64,000 bases of DNA, from positions 37,055 through 101,054 of the forward strand of contig QCPT01000002.1 of the NCBI GenBank assembly GCA_003212415.1, written 5' to 3'. Shown piece after piece: positions 33,946 through 43,162 of this stretch. Both the position numbers and the translations under genes were made by a program. The notes below the pieces were generated by a model that made no database searches, was not told where the DNA came from, and saw nothing but the letters and a program-made list of their open reading frames with translations. The DNA is from Pelagibacteraceae bacterium AG-439-F23. GTDB lineage: Bacteria > Pseudomonadota > Alphaproteobacteria > Pelagibacterales > Pelagibacteraceae. Positions within the stretch are counted from its first letter, which is position 1. Each line of letters opens with the position of its first letter.

Positions 33946-35160
33946 CTATATGAAGTCTTTTAACTTTTGTCTCTTTTTGGCAATAATTATTCTTGATCCT
34001 TTTATTAATATTTCTGCTGGTTTTGGTCTAAGGTTGTAGTTTGAACTTAACGAAGAACCATAAGCGCCAACATCACAAACAATTATTAAATCTTTTTCTT
34101 TTAATTTTTGAAATTTTTTAATTGATAAAAATTTATCAGTACTTTCACATATAGGTCCTACAAATTCATAAGTTTTATTTGAATATTTTTTTGTTTTATT
34201 TACCGGAATAATTCTATGCGTTGCCCCATATAATGCAGGACGCATTAAATCATTCATTCCAGCATCTAAAATTATAAAATTTTTTGATTGATTTTCCTTA
34301 ATATAAATTATTTTTGAAATTAAAATTCCAGTATTTCCAATAATTGATCTACCAGGCTCAAAAATTATTTTACTATTATATTTGCCTAAAAACTTAATAA
34401 TAGATTTTTGATAATTAGTATAATTAAATATCTTTTTATCGTTTTCATATGAAATCCCCATTCCTCCACCTAAGTCAATATAATTAAATCTAAATTTAAT
34501 TTTTGATAATATTCTATCTATAACTTTAAGCATTTTTTCATAAGGTTTATTTTCAAAAATTTGACTTCCGATATGAACACTTAAACATTTTAAATTAATA
34601 TATTTTGATTTTTTTAAATAATTTACTAATTCTATAAAAGTTTTTTGATTTACTCCAAACTTATCTCCTTTTTTACCAGTTGAAATTTTATTTAAAGTTT
34701 TTGCATCTGTATTTGGATTAAGTCTTATTCCGATATCTACAATTTTTTTTTTAGATTTTGCAATTTTTTCAATTTCCATTACTTCGCTTTTTGATTCAGA
34801 ATTTATTAATAGTATTTTTTTATCAACTGCATAATTTAGTTCAGAATAAGTTTTTCCTACTCCAGAAAATACAATTTTTTTTGGATTTATACCGGCTTTT
34901 ATTGCTTGAACTAATTCACCCTTAGAAACTACGTCTGCACCTAATCCAAGTTTTTTTATTTCTTTTATTATATTTAAATTAGAATTTGATTTAATAGCGA
35001 AACATATTAATGGATTTAATTTACTAAAATTTAATTTAAAATTATTTATATTTTTTTTTAATTTATTATAAGAATAGCAATAAAGAGGTGTATCAAACTT
35101 TTTTGTTAATTTCTGCAAATTAACTTTTTCTACAAAAAAATTATTTTTAATATATTTCAT
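33946..35160 (-). CDS. lysA: Diaminopimelate decarboxylase
   Basis: CFAIKSNSNLNIIKEI PLP-site, HIGSQI, IDLGGGMGISY, FEPGRSIIGNTG, VGPICESTDKF. Confidence 0.96.
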   Translation of the reverse strand: MKYIKNNFFVEKVNLQKLTKKFDTPLYCYSYNKLKKNINNFKLNFSKLNPLICFAIKSNSNLNIIKEIKKLGLGADVVSKGELVQAIKAGINPKKIVFSGVGKTYSELNYAVDKKILLINSESKSEVMEIEKIAKSKKKIVDIGIRLNPNTDAKTLNKISTGKKGDKFGVNQKTFIELVNYLKKSKYINLKCLSVHIGSQIFENKPYEKMLKVIDRILSKIKFRFNYIDLGGGMGISYENDKKIFNYTNYQKSIIKFLGKYNSKIIFEPGRSIIGNTGILISKIIYIKENQSKNFIILDAGMNDLMRPALYGATHRIIPVNKTKKYSNKTYEFVGPICESTDKFLSIKKFQKLKEKDLIIVCDVGAYGSSLSSNYNLRPKPAEILIKGSRIIIAKKRQKLKDFI

Positions 35161-35276
35161 TACACTTTATGTATAACGACTACATTTTGATTTGCTTTGT
35201 ATTCTGGATCTCCTTTTCTTCCACAAGAAAACAAAATAATAAAACAAAACAGTAGTAAAATTATTTTTTTTATCAT
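35160..35276 (-). CDS. lptM: Small lipoprotein of LptM/YifL type (38 aa), between argH and lysA; absent from ORF track
   Basis: MIKKIILLLFCFIILFSCGRKGDPEYKANQNVVVIHKV*: signal peptide plus lipobox LFSC followed by GRKGDPEY; start and stop each overlap neighbours as TAATG. Confidence 0.8.
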   Translation of the reverse strand: MIKKIILLLFCFIILFSCGRKGDPEYKANQNVVVIHKV

Positions 35277-36667
35277 TATAAATCTTTTTTATAGCTTCTT
35301 ATCATTTTCTTAATATTCACAAAAGAAGTTCCTCCAAATGAAGTTTTTGAATTTATTGAATATTTTAGGTCAAAAACTTTAAATACATCACTATTTAATT
35401 TTGGTTCAATTTTTTTTATTTCTTCTATTTTAAGTTCATTAAGTTTTTTCTTATTTTTTTCAGCAAAGTTAATTATTTTGGCAGTTTGTAAATATGCTTT
35501 TCTAAATGGGTAATTTAGTTCTTTAACCATATAATCAGCAAGATCAGTTGCAGTTATGTAACCCACATTAGCAAGTTCTAACATTCTTTTTTTATTTACA
35601 GAAAAATTTTTTAAAATATCGTTTAAAATAATTAAAGAATTTTTTAATTGATCAAAAGATTTAAATACTAATTCCTTATCTTCTTGAAGATCCTTAAAGT
35701 AAGATAATGGTAGACCTTTTAAAATTGTTAACATTGAAAATAAATTCCCAAATGATCCTCCAGTTTTGCCCCTTAAAAATTCTAATGGATCAGGGTTTTT
35801 TTTCTGAGGCATTATAGATGATCCAGTAACAATTTTATCACTTAAAGAAATTAAATTAAATGCATCTGAATTCCATATTATGAATTCTTCAGCTATTCTT
35901 GAAATATGAATTGAACATGCGGAGCTAGAATATAAAAAATCAATAACAAAATCTCTGTCAGAAACAGTATCAATAGAATTTTTTGTTGGTTTATTAAATT
36001 TTAGTTTTTTGGTTGTGTAAAGTCTATCAATATTAAATGAGGTTCCCGTTAAAGCCGCAACACCAAGAGGATTTTCATTTAGATTATCTAGGTTACTATT
36101 AAATCTTTTTTTATCTCTATTGAACATTTCTACATATGCCAATAGATAGTGTGCAAATGAGACAGGTTGAGCATTTTTTAAGTGTGTAAAGCCAGGCATT
36201 ATTGTTTCAACATTTTTATTTGCACTTTTTAAAATATTGTTAATCGTAATATTTAAGATTTTAATAATTTCTTTAGTTGCTTTTTTTAACCAAATTTTAA
36301 AGTCTGTAATAACCTGGTCATTTCTAGATCTAGCGGTATGAATGAAACCTGCTTCTTCACCAATTAATTCAAAAAGCCTGTTCTCAATGTTCATATGTAT
36401 ATCTTCAAGATTCTCATTAAATTGAAATTTTTTTTTTATAATTTCATTTCTTATTCTATTTAATCCCCAAACAATTTTATTTTTTATCTTAAAATTAATT
36501 AATTTTTGCTTAAATAGCATTTCGACATGAACGATAGATGCTTCTATATCTTCATTAAACAATCTTTTGTCGATTAATAATGATCCTCCAACTTTTTTAA
36601 ATAAATTTGAAGAAACTTTGCTAATTCTGGTATTCCAAATTGGTTTATTGTTTTTATTTTTACTCAT
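35276..36667 (-). CDS. argH: Argininosuccinate lyase
   Basis: HTARSRNDQV, MPGFTHLKNAQPVSFAHYLLAY, GSSIMPQKKNPDPLEFLRGK. Confidence 0.97.
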   Translation of the reverse strand: MSKNKNNKPIWNTRISKVSSNLFKKVGGSLLIDKRLFNEDIEASIVHVEMLFKQKLINFKIKNKIVWGLNRIRNEIIKKKFQFNENLEDIHMNIENRLFELIGEEAGFIHTARSRNDQVITDFKIWLKKATKEIIKILNITINNILKSANKNVETIMPGFTHLKNAQPVSFAHYLLAYVEMFNRDKKRFNSNLDNLNENPLGVAALTGTSFNIDRLYTTKKLKFNKPTKNSIDTVSDRDFVIDFLYSSSACSIHISRIAEEFIIWNSDAFNLISLSDKIVTGSSIMPQKKNPDPLEFLRGKTGGSFGNLFSMLTILKGLPLSYFKDLQEDKELVFKSFDQLKNSLIILNDILKNFSVNKKRMLELANVGYITATDLADYMVKELNYPFRKAYLQTAKIINFAEKNKKKLNELKIEEIKKIEPKLNSDVFKVFDLKYSINSKTSFGGTSFVNIKKMIRSYKKDL

Positions 36668-36690
36668 GATAATTAATTATACATTTTAAA

Positions 36691-37215
36691 ATGAAATATA
36701 AAAATTTAAATTATTTAGTATTTTTTATTTACTTAATATCATCTAGCGTCTCATATTCAATAGAACGTCCAGATATAGAAAATTTAATAATTCACAAAGA
36801 TAAGAAAAAAATTGAAAAAGCAGAATTTTTTAATTCAAAAAATAAAAAAGTAAGCTTGAATGATTATAAGTCAAATATAGTAATAATTAATTTTTGGGCA
36901 ACTTGGTGTGAGCCATGCAAAGAAGAAATGCCTCATTTAGATCAATTAAAATATAAATTCAATGACATAGAAGTTATACCCATAAATATTGCTGATGAAG
37001 AATTAAAAAAATCTAAAGAATTTTTTGAAGAATTAAATATAAATAATTTAGAAATTTTCTATGGTTCCAGTCTTGAATTAGCCAAAGAATTTAAACTAAG
37101 AGGAATTCCGACAACAATTATAGTTGATAAAGAAGGTTATGAGTTTGCAAGAATTATTGGTTTCATTGATTTTGAAAACAAATCGTTTTTGGATTGGTTA
37201 TCTAATTATTTATGA
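36691..37215 (+). CDS. TlpA-like thiol-disulfide oxidoreductase
   Basis: INFWATWCEPCKEEMPHLDQL thioredoxin-fold CxxC, signal peptide. Confidence 0.92.
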   Translation: MKYKNLNYLVFFIYLISSSVSYSIERPDIENLIIHKDKKKIEKAEFFNSKNKKVSLNDYKSNIVIINFWATWCEPCKEEMPHLDQLKYKFNDIEVIPINIADEELKKSKEFFEELNINNLEIFYGSSLELAKEFKLRGIPTTIIVDKEGYEFARIIGFIDFENKSFLDWLSNYL

Positions 37216-37871
37216 CGCTTAGCCTTAATACCACAATTATAAAACCAGAAAAGAATGAGAAAATAGAGAATGCTGTAATTTTACTTCACGGTTATGGGGG
37301 AGATGGAAAAGATATAAGTATGCTAACTTTGAATTGGAAAAGATTTTTAAAAAATACAATTTTTTTATGTCCTGATGCTCACGAAGTGTGTCAAATTAAT
37401 CCAACTGGTTTTCAATGGTTTGATCTTAACACTGAAGATGAAGATTACATTTTACATCAGTCTAAAAAAGCAGAGAATAAATTAAAACAATACATAGAAG
37501 AAATTAAATTAGAGTATAAATTAAAAAGTTCTCAGATTTGCTTATCTGGTTTTAGTCAAGGGTGTATGATGTCAATAAATGTTGGATTAACATCTAATGA
37601 AGGTTTTAATTGTATAGTTGGTTTTTCCGGAAAAATAATAGATAAGAGTGATCTTTCTTCAAGAATAAAAAATAAAACAAATATATTAATGATTCATGGT
37701 GATGCAGATCCAATTGTTCCGCCAAATAGTTTATTAGATTCAAAAGATTTTTTAATTAGACATAAAATTAATATTGAAATATTAATGATCAAAAACTGCG
37801 ATCATCAAATACCAATTGAAGCATCAAGCGCAGCATTAAATTTTATTCAAAAAAATTTAATTAATAATTAA
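37212..37871 (+). CDS. Phospholipase/carboxylesterase family alpha/beta hydrolase
   Basis: VILLHGYGGDGKD, LSGFSQGCMMSINVGL (GFSQG), HGDADPIVP. Confidence 0.9.
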   Translation: MTLSLNTTIIKPEKNEKIENAVILLHGYGGDGKDISMLTLNWKRFLKNTIFLCPDAHEVCQINPTGFQWFDLNTEDEDYILHQSKKAENKLKQYIEEIKLEYKLKSSQICLSGFSQGCMMSINVGLTSNEGFNCIVGFSGKIIDKSDLSSRIKNKTNILMIHGDADPIVPPNSLLDSKDFLIRHKINIEILMIKNCDHQIPIEASSAALNFIQKNLINN

Positions 37872-37930
37872 AAATTTAATATTAAACTTGTGTCCTTGAT
37901 ATAATAAAATAGATATTGTAGAATTATTTT

Positions 37931-38500
37931 ATGATTGAATTGTCAGATCAGAATATTTCATTAGAAAAATGTCCAGCGTTAGTTTTAAACGCAGATTATA
38001 GACCCCTAAGTTACTATCCTTTATCATTATGGAGTTGGCAAGACTCAATAAAGTCAGTTTTTTTAGACAGGGTATCTATAGTAAATTATTACGATAGAAC
38101 TATACGAAGTCCTTCTTTCAGTATGAAGCTTCCTAGTGTAATTGCACTTAAATCTTTCATAAGACCTCAATCTAATCCAAATTTTACTAGATTTAATGTT
38201 TTTTTAAGAGATAAATTTAGTTGTCAATATTGTAGCAGCAAAAATGAATTAACTTTTGACCACTTATTACCAAGATCCAAAGGTGGAAAAACTAATTGGG
38301 ATAACGTAGTTACGGCATGTTCATCTTGTAATGTAAAAAAAGGAGGAAGATTGTTAAAAAATTCAGGAATGACACTTAGTCAATGGCCTTTTCAACCATC
38401 CACAGAAGATTTACATAAAAATGGTAAAAATTTTCCACCAAATTTTTTACATGAAAGTTGGATGGATTACCTTTATTGGGACGTTGAACTTGAACCTTAA
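37931..38500 (+). CDS. HNH endonuclease family protein
   Basis: RFNVFLRDKFSCQYCSSKNELTFDHLLPRSKGGKTNWDNVVTACSSCNVKKGGR. Confidence 0.92.
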   Translation: MIELSDQNISLEKCPALVLNADYRPLSYYPLSLWSWQDSIKSVFLDRVSIVNYYDRTIRSPSFSMKLPSVIALKSFIRPQSNPNFTRFNVFLRDKFSCQYCSSKNELTFDHLLPRSKGGKTNWDNVVTACSSCNVKKGGRLLKNSGMTLSQWPFQPSTEDLHKNGKNFPPNFLHESWMDYLYWDVELEP

Positions 38501-39034
38501 TTATATTTTTTCAGATATTTTTATTGCTAATTTTGATCCAGTTTTAATAACTTTATCAAGTACTGAATAAAATCCTTTTTTACTCGCACCTTCATTATAG
38601 GCAATATCTTTGTGGTGTAATTCGTCTTCTCTAAATTTAATTATTTTATTTTTTAAATCTTTTTCATCAGATCCAATTTGATCTATTTGATTTTGATAAT
38701 GAACATCAATTACTTCTTCAACAGAAGCAGTACACAACATTGCTGCTTTTTTTCCAAGTATAGTCGAGCCAAAACCAATTCCAATTCCTAATAAATCCCA
38801 TAATGGAAGCAATTTAGTAGGTTTTATATCCCTTCTTTTAATTTCGTTTTCAAAAAAATTACAATGTACTTCCTCATGTTTTTTCATGTTCTTTATAGTT
38901 TTTTTCAAATCTTCATTCTGAACCAAAGTACTTAAAGCAAGTAGTTGTCCCTCATAAATTTTAATTGCTCCTCTCTCTCCGGCATGATCTACTCTTATAA
39001 ATTCTTCTATTTGTTTTGGGTTATTTTTTTTCAT
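38501..39034 (-). CDS. coq7: COQ7-type demethoxyubiquinone hydroxylase
   Basis: RVDHAGERGAIKIYEGQL, KHEEVHCNFFENEI, EVIDVHYQNQ, EDELHHKDIA diiron motifs. Confidence 0.94.
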   Translation of the reverse strand: MKKNNPKQIEEFIRVDHAGERGAIKIYEGQLLALSTLVQNEDLKKTIKNMKKHEEVHCNFFENEIKRRDIKPTKLLPLWDLLGIGIGFGSTILGKKAAMLCTASVEEVIDVHYQNQIDQIGSDEKDLKNKIIKFREDELHHKDIAYNEGASKKGFYSVLDKVIKTGSKLAIKISEKI

Positions 39035-39497
39035 AAAAAAATATTTTTAAAGAATAAAATACAATTAATAAAGATAAAAATAAGTTAATTCCAGCCAAAG
39101 AAATTCCAAATAATTTATAATTAACATTTTTGCAATTTGAAATATTATCCTTCAAAGATTTTAATAATTCTAATTTATCAGTAATTTTTAATGATTTAGT
39201 AGTGCATCCAGAAAATTCTTCAAAAATATTGTTTTCGATTCCAAAATGATAACCTGAGATAAGAGCACTTATTGAAAAAATTATAACAATTAAAATTAAT
39301 ATTTTATTATTTTTAAAATAGCTATAACCAACAAAGCTAATAAAAATTGCAATTATGTAGGGGACTCTTTGATATAAACATAACTTGCAAGGTTTATATT
39401 GTAAAATATATTCAACATACAGTGCAAAAAAAATTGCAAACAAAGAATAAAATAAAATAAATAAATAAAATTTTTTTTTGTTTAAAAATATGTTCAT
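39021..39497 (-). CDS. dsbB: Disulfide bond formation protein DsbB
   Basis: Four TM segments, PCKLCLYQRVPY CxxC; second periplasmic Cys pair region. Confidence 0.88.
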   Translation of the reverse strand: MNIFLNKKKFYLFILFYSLFAIFFALYVEYILQYKPCKLCLYQRVPYIIAIFISFVGYSYFKNNKILILIVIIFSISALISGYHFGIENNIFEEFSGCTTKSLKITDKLELLKSLKDNISNCKNVNYKLFGISLAGINLFLSLLIVFYSLKIFFYEKK

Positions 39498-39498
39498 T

Positions 39499-40107
39499 TT
39501 AACTGATAAAATTTATCAAAAATCTATAAATTAAATAAGCAAATATAATTAATACTATAGATAAAATTAAAGAAAATTTTAATAATTTTTTTTCTATGAT
39601 TTTTTTTATGGTTATGCCAAAATTTCCAATAAGGAAAGAAATTAAAAAAAATCTAGAACCTCTTGTTACTAAAGAAATAATTACAAAATAAATTATATTA
39701 AAATGTATAAATCCACTTGTAATAGTTAAGAGTTTAAAAGGAACTGGTGAAAAACCAGCTATAGCCAACAGGGTTATCCATGCGATTACACCCCCTTCAG
39801 AAGACATTTTATCTTTTAAAAACGATGTATTGTCGACACCATAAAGTTCAAATATTTTAATTCCTATTTCATTAAAAAAAACATATCCAATAAAATATCC
39901 CAAACATGCACCAAGAACAGATCCAATTGTGGCAATTAATGCAATTTTTTTCCAATCTTGTTTTTTTGCTATTGTCATTGGAATTATTAAAACGTCAGGT
40001 GGAATTGGAAAAACAAAACTTTCAATAAAAGATAGAATTCCTAAAATTTTTTTTGAACTTTTATGTCCTGCAAGTTTAATAGTTTTAAAGTATAATTCTT
40101 TGAACAT
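39499..40107 (-). CDS. DedA/SNARE-associated (VTT-domain) membrane protein
   Basis: IESFVFPIPPDVLIIPMTIAKKQDW, GSVLGACLGYFIGY, GFSPVPFKLLTITSG; start moved from 40260 to Met at 40107 because the upstream residues are antisense of a tRNA. Confidence 0.9.
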   Translation of the reverse strand: MFKELYFKTIKLAGHKSSKKILGILSFIESFVFPIPPDVLIIPMTIAKKQDWKKIALIATIGSVLGACLGYFIGYVFFNEIGIKIFELYGVDNTSFLKDKMSSEGGVIAWITLLAIAGFSPVPFKLLTITSGFIHFNIIYFVIISLVTRGSRFFLISFLIGNFGITIKKIIEKKLLKFSLILSIVLIIFAYLIYRFLINFIS

Positions 40108-40172
40108 ATTTTCTTTTATTATATTAAATGTTTTTATACTATAATTTAAATTATATGAAATTTGATAACCTA

Positions 40173-40259
40173 GGGCGAATGGCGGAACTGGTAGACGCGT
40201 TGGACTCAAAATCCAATAGTAGCAATACTGTGAGAGTTCGATTCTCTCTTTGCCCACCA
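40173..40259 (+). tRNA. tRNA-Leu (anticodon CAA)
   Basis: gggcgaa...tttgccc acceptor stem with encoded ACCA, long variable arm, anticodon loop ctCAAaa, TTCGATTC T-loop. Confidence 0.95.
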
Positions 40260-40267
40260 AAACAATT

Positions 40268-41998
40268 ATGAATTTAGATAAATTAAATAGTTTAGTTGAA
40301 TTGTTTTTTTATCAGGTAAATAAACAAGATAAAAAAAGTATTTTTTTGGAATGGTTAAATCCAAATAATAAAAAAACCTATACATGGGAAGAAACAAAAG
40401 TAAATATTTTTAAATTATCTAAAATTGTAAAAGAAAATATAAAAGAAGGAGACAGATGTCTTTTAGTATCAGAAAATAGACCCGAATGGTTTATATCTGA
40501 TTTGGCTATTATGTTATCTGGTGGAATTACAGTACCTGCATACACAACTTATACTGAAGAAGATTATAAGTATTTAATTGAAGATTGTGAACCCACTTTA
40601 GTTATTGTTTCCAATAACGACATGCTAAAAAAATTAAATAATACAATTAATCAAAAAGATTTTATAAAAAAAATTATAACATTAGATGAAATTGATAACG
40701 TAACAAATAATTTAAATATAGAAAGTAAAGAAAAATATTTAGACTTCAATAAGATACTAAAAAATGATTTATCTGAAAAAGATAAAGTTGAAAATAATAA
40801 TTTAAAAAGAACTTCGGCCGCTTGCATAATTTACACTTCAGGAACAGGTGGAAACCCAAAAGGTGTAATTTTAAGCCATGGTGGTATTTTAAATAATCTT
40901 GTAGGAGCATGTGAAATTATGAAACCATTAATTGATTCAAGGCCTGTATTTTTGACTTGGCTTCCTCTTTCACATTCTTATGAACACTGTTGTCAATTTG
41001 CACAAATTGCAGTTGGAGCAAAAGTTTTTTATGCAGAAAAAATAGAAAAACTTTTAGATAATATATCTGAAGCAAAACCAACTATTATGACAGCCGTGCC
41101 AAGATTCTATCAGAATCTTTATAACAAAATAAATATTAACTTGAAAAAACAAACTGGCTTAAAAGCTAAATTAATTTCGGCAACTATTCGTCTTGGTAAG
41201 AAAAAGTTATTAAAGCAAAAAATGACTTTTTTGGAAAAATTAACAAATTCATTAGTAGAGAAATTAGTGAGAAAAAAAATAAAAAATCAGTTTGGTGGAA
41301 ATTTAAAAGCTTTTATTTCTGGAGGAGGAGCGTTAGATAGAGAAATAGGAGAATTCTTAAATTCGATAGGACTACCAACTTTACAAGGTTATGGTTTAAC
41401 AGAAACCTCCCCTATAGTTAGCTGTAACCCAATACATAAAATTAAAGTAGAAACCGTTGGACCACCATTTAAAGGCAATTTGGTTAAAATAGCAGAAGAT
41501 GGAGAAATTTTGGTTAAAGGTGAAAATGTGATGATAGGATATTGGAATAAAAAAGATGAAACAGAAAAAGTAATTAAAGATGGGTGGCTTCATACAGGAG
41601 ATATAGGAGAAATAAACAACGAAGACGGTTACTTAAAAATTACAGACAGAAAAAAAGATATAATAGTTAGTGCGGGAGGAGATAATATTTCGCCAGCAAA
41701 AATTGAAAATATGATTACAAATGAACAAGAAATTGATCAATGCATGGTGTACGGAGATAAAAAAAATTATTTAGTTGCTTTAATTGTTCCAAACAAAGAA
41801 TTTTTTGGAGAAAAAGATAAAATAAATCATGTAATTGAAAATATAAATAAAAAATTAACTTTAGTAGAAAAAATAAAAAGAATTCAATTAATAGACGAAA
41901 ATTTTTCTATAGAAAATGGTTTGTTAACACCAACAATGAAAGTAAAAAGAAAAAAAGTTACAGAAAAATATAAAAAAGAATTAGAAAAACTTTATTAA
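40268..41998 (+). CDS. Long-chain acyl-CoA synthetase (AMP-binding)
   Basis: IIYTSGTGGNPKGVILSHGG, GYGLTETSPIVS, GWLHTGDIGEINNEDGYLKITDRKKD; start moved to Met 40268, since the track ORF begins in the tRNA 3' end. Confidence 0.95.
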   Translation: MNLDKLNSLVELFFYQVNKQDKKSIFLEWLNPNNKKTYTWEETKVNIFKLSKIVKENIKEGDRCLLVSENRPEWFISDLAIMLSGGITVPAYTTYTEEDYKYLIEDCEPTLVIVSNNDMLKKLNNTINQKDFIKKIITLDEIDNVTNNLNIESKEKYLDFNKILKNDLSEKDKVENNNLKRTSAACIIYTSGTGGNPKGVILSHGGILNNLVGACEIMKPLIDSRPVFLTWLPLSHSYEHCCQFAQIAVGAKVFYAEKIEKLLDNISEAKPTIMTAVPRFYQNLYNKININLKKQTGLKAKLISATIRLGKKKLLKQKMTFLEKLTNSLVEKLVRKKIKNQFGGNLKAFISGGGALDREIGEFLNSIGLPTLQGYGLTETSPIVSCNPIHKIKVETVGPPFKGNLVKIAEDGEILVKGENVMIGYWNKKDETEKVIKDGWLHTGDIGEINNEDGYLKITDRKKDIIVSAGGDNISPAKIENMITNEQEIDQCMVYGDKKNYLVALIVPNKEFFGEKDKINHVIENINKKLTLVEKIKRIQLIDENFSIENGLLTPTMKVKRKKVTEKYKKELEKLY

Positions 41999-42107
41999 TT
42001 TTATTTTTTAAAACAGTTTATTAATCGCAATTTACTTAACTTTTTTTTATAATTTTAAAATTAAAAATAAAAAATAATTTTTTAATTTATTAAGAATAAT
42101 TAAAGAT

Positions 42108-42136
42108 TTGACATAACTATTTAAAAAAAATAAAAA
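42108..42136 (+). promoter_or_regulatory. Putative sigma70 promoter of the small basic ORF
   Basis: TTGACA 42108-42113, 17-nt spacer, TAAAAA 42131-42136. Confidence 0.65.
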
Positions 42137-42146
42137 AAGGTAACTA

Positions 42147-42167
42147 AACGAATCAAAAAGATTCGTT
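42147..42167 (+). promoter_or_regulatory. 5'UTR stem-loop upstream of the small basic ORF
   Basis: AACGAATC-AAAAA-GATTCGTT perfect 8-bp inverted repeat. Confidence 0.8.
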
Positions 42168-42187
42168 AATAAAAAAGGGAGCTAAAG

Positions 42188-42268
42188 ATGGCTAAAAGAA
42201 GAAAAAAAGCTGCAAAGAAGACTAAGAAAAAAGCTAAGAAAAAAGCTAAAAAAAGAAGAAGAAGATAG
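42188..42268 (+). CDS. 26-aa highly basic peptide MAKRRKKAAKKTKKKAKKKAKKRRRR; absent from ORF track
   Basis: ATG preceded by aaaaaagggagctaaag RBS; own promoter, 5' hairpin and downstream terminator. Confidence 0.8.
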   Translation: MAKRRKKAAKKTKKKAKKKAKKRRRR

Positions 42269-42286
42269 TTACTATTCTTTTTAAAG

Positions 42287-42325
42287 AACGCTTCTCATGG
42301 CGCTTGCGTGGGAAGCGTTTTTTTA
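42287..42325 (+). terminator. Intrinsic terminator of the small basic ORF
   Basis: AACGCTTC(42287-42294)...GAAGCGTT(42312-42319) followed by TTTTTT. Confidence 0.85.
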
Positions 42326-43162
42326 TTGTGCTAATTCTATTTTTTCTTCTAAATTTTGATTTGAAGTAGTTTCCTTTGCTTTTTGAATTTGTTTTTCTAA
42401 ATTTCTTTTTAAAGCTTTATCAATTTTCTTTTGAGTATTTTCCAAATTTGAATTCATAATTATTTGAAATTCAGATAAAAGTCTATCGTACGCTTTTTCA
42501 AATAGTTGTCTTTCACTATATGATTGATCTATCATTAAATCATCGCCTTTATTTAGATCTCTGACAACTTCAGCTAAATCATAAATTTTACCTGATGAGA
42601 TTTTTGCTTCATATTCTTGAGCTCTTCTACTCCACATAGATCTTTTAATTTTTGGCTTGCTTTTTAAAATACTTATACATTTGTTAACTTGATTAATTGT
42701 AGCTAGCGGTCTTAAATGTGATTGCTTGTTTACTGGCACCATGCCATTAGCTTTATCTTTTTCAAATTTTAAAACATAGGTTTCAACATCTATTCCACCA
42801 ATGTTAATTTTTTTTATTTCAGTAATTTGTCCCACACCATGCTTTGGATAAACAACATAATCTTTTGCTTTATATTGTTTTTTTTCAGTTTCTTGTTTTT
42901 TTATTTTTTTTATTTCAGGTTTTTGTTCACTATTTTTTGATATTCTTAAAGCTTCACTTTTAGTCTCTATTTTTTCTTTTTTTATAGGTTTTGCTATTGA
43001 TATTTTTTTAGTCTTATTATTCTTAGATAATTTTTTTGATTTTATTTTTTTAGCAGTTTTACTAACTTTAGAAACTTTAGAAGTTTTTTTTGTTTTTTTT
43101 GTTTTTTTTGTTTTTTTTACTACTTTTTTTTTATTCAAGATTTTCTTTAAAATATTTTTCAT
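42323..43162 (-). CDS. carD: CarD-family transcriptional regulator with long Lys-rich N-terminal tail
   Basis: [49 protein letters not shown] CarD/CdnL Tudor-like domain; about 95-residue K-rich N-terminus. Confidence 0.93.
   Translation of the reverse strand: MKNILKKILNKKKVVKKTKKTKKTKKTSKVSKVSKTAKKIKSKKLSKNNKTKKISIAKPIKKEKIETKSEALRISKNSEQKPEIKKIKKQETEKKQYKAKDYVVYPKHGVGQITEIKKINIGGIDVETYVLKFEKDKANGMVPVNKQSHLRPLATINQVNKCISILKSKPKIKRSMWSRRAQEYEAKISSGKIYDLAEVVRDLNKGDDLMIDQSYSERQLFEKAYDRLLSEFQIIMNSNLENTQKKIDKALKRNLEKQIQKAKETTSNQNLEEKIELAQ

Noticed and set aside
40108-40260. N-terminal 51 aa of the track ORF 39499-40260 (MVGKERIELSQYCYYWILSPTRLPVPPFAL...)
   Set aside because: It is the antisense translation of tRNA-Leu, a common annotation artefact; the DedA-family protein starts at MFKELYF (40107).
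40250-40267. Start of the acyl-CoA synthetase ORF at 40250 (MPTKTI)
   Set aside because: Lies in the tRNA-Leu acceptor/CCA end; Met at 40268 is the likely start.
42188-42268. Considered whether the A-rich micro-ORF is only low-complexity DNA
   Set aside because: Promoter, stem-loop, RBS, in-frame start/stop and terminator are all in register, so retained as a gene; non-coding RNA remains an alternative.
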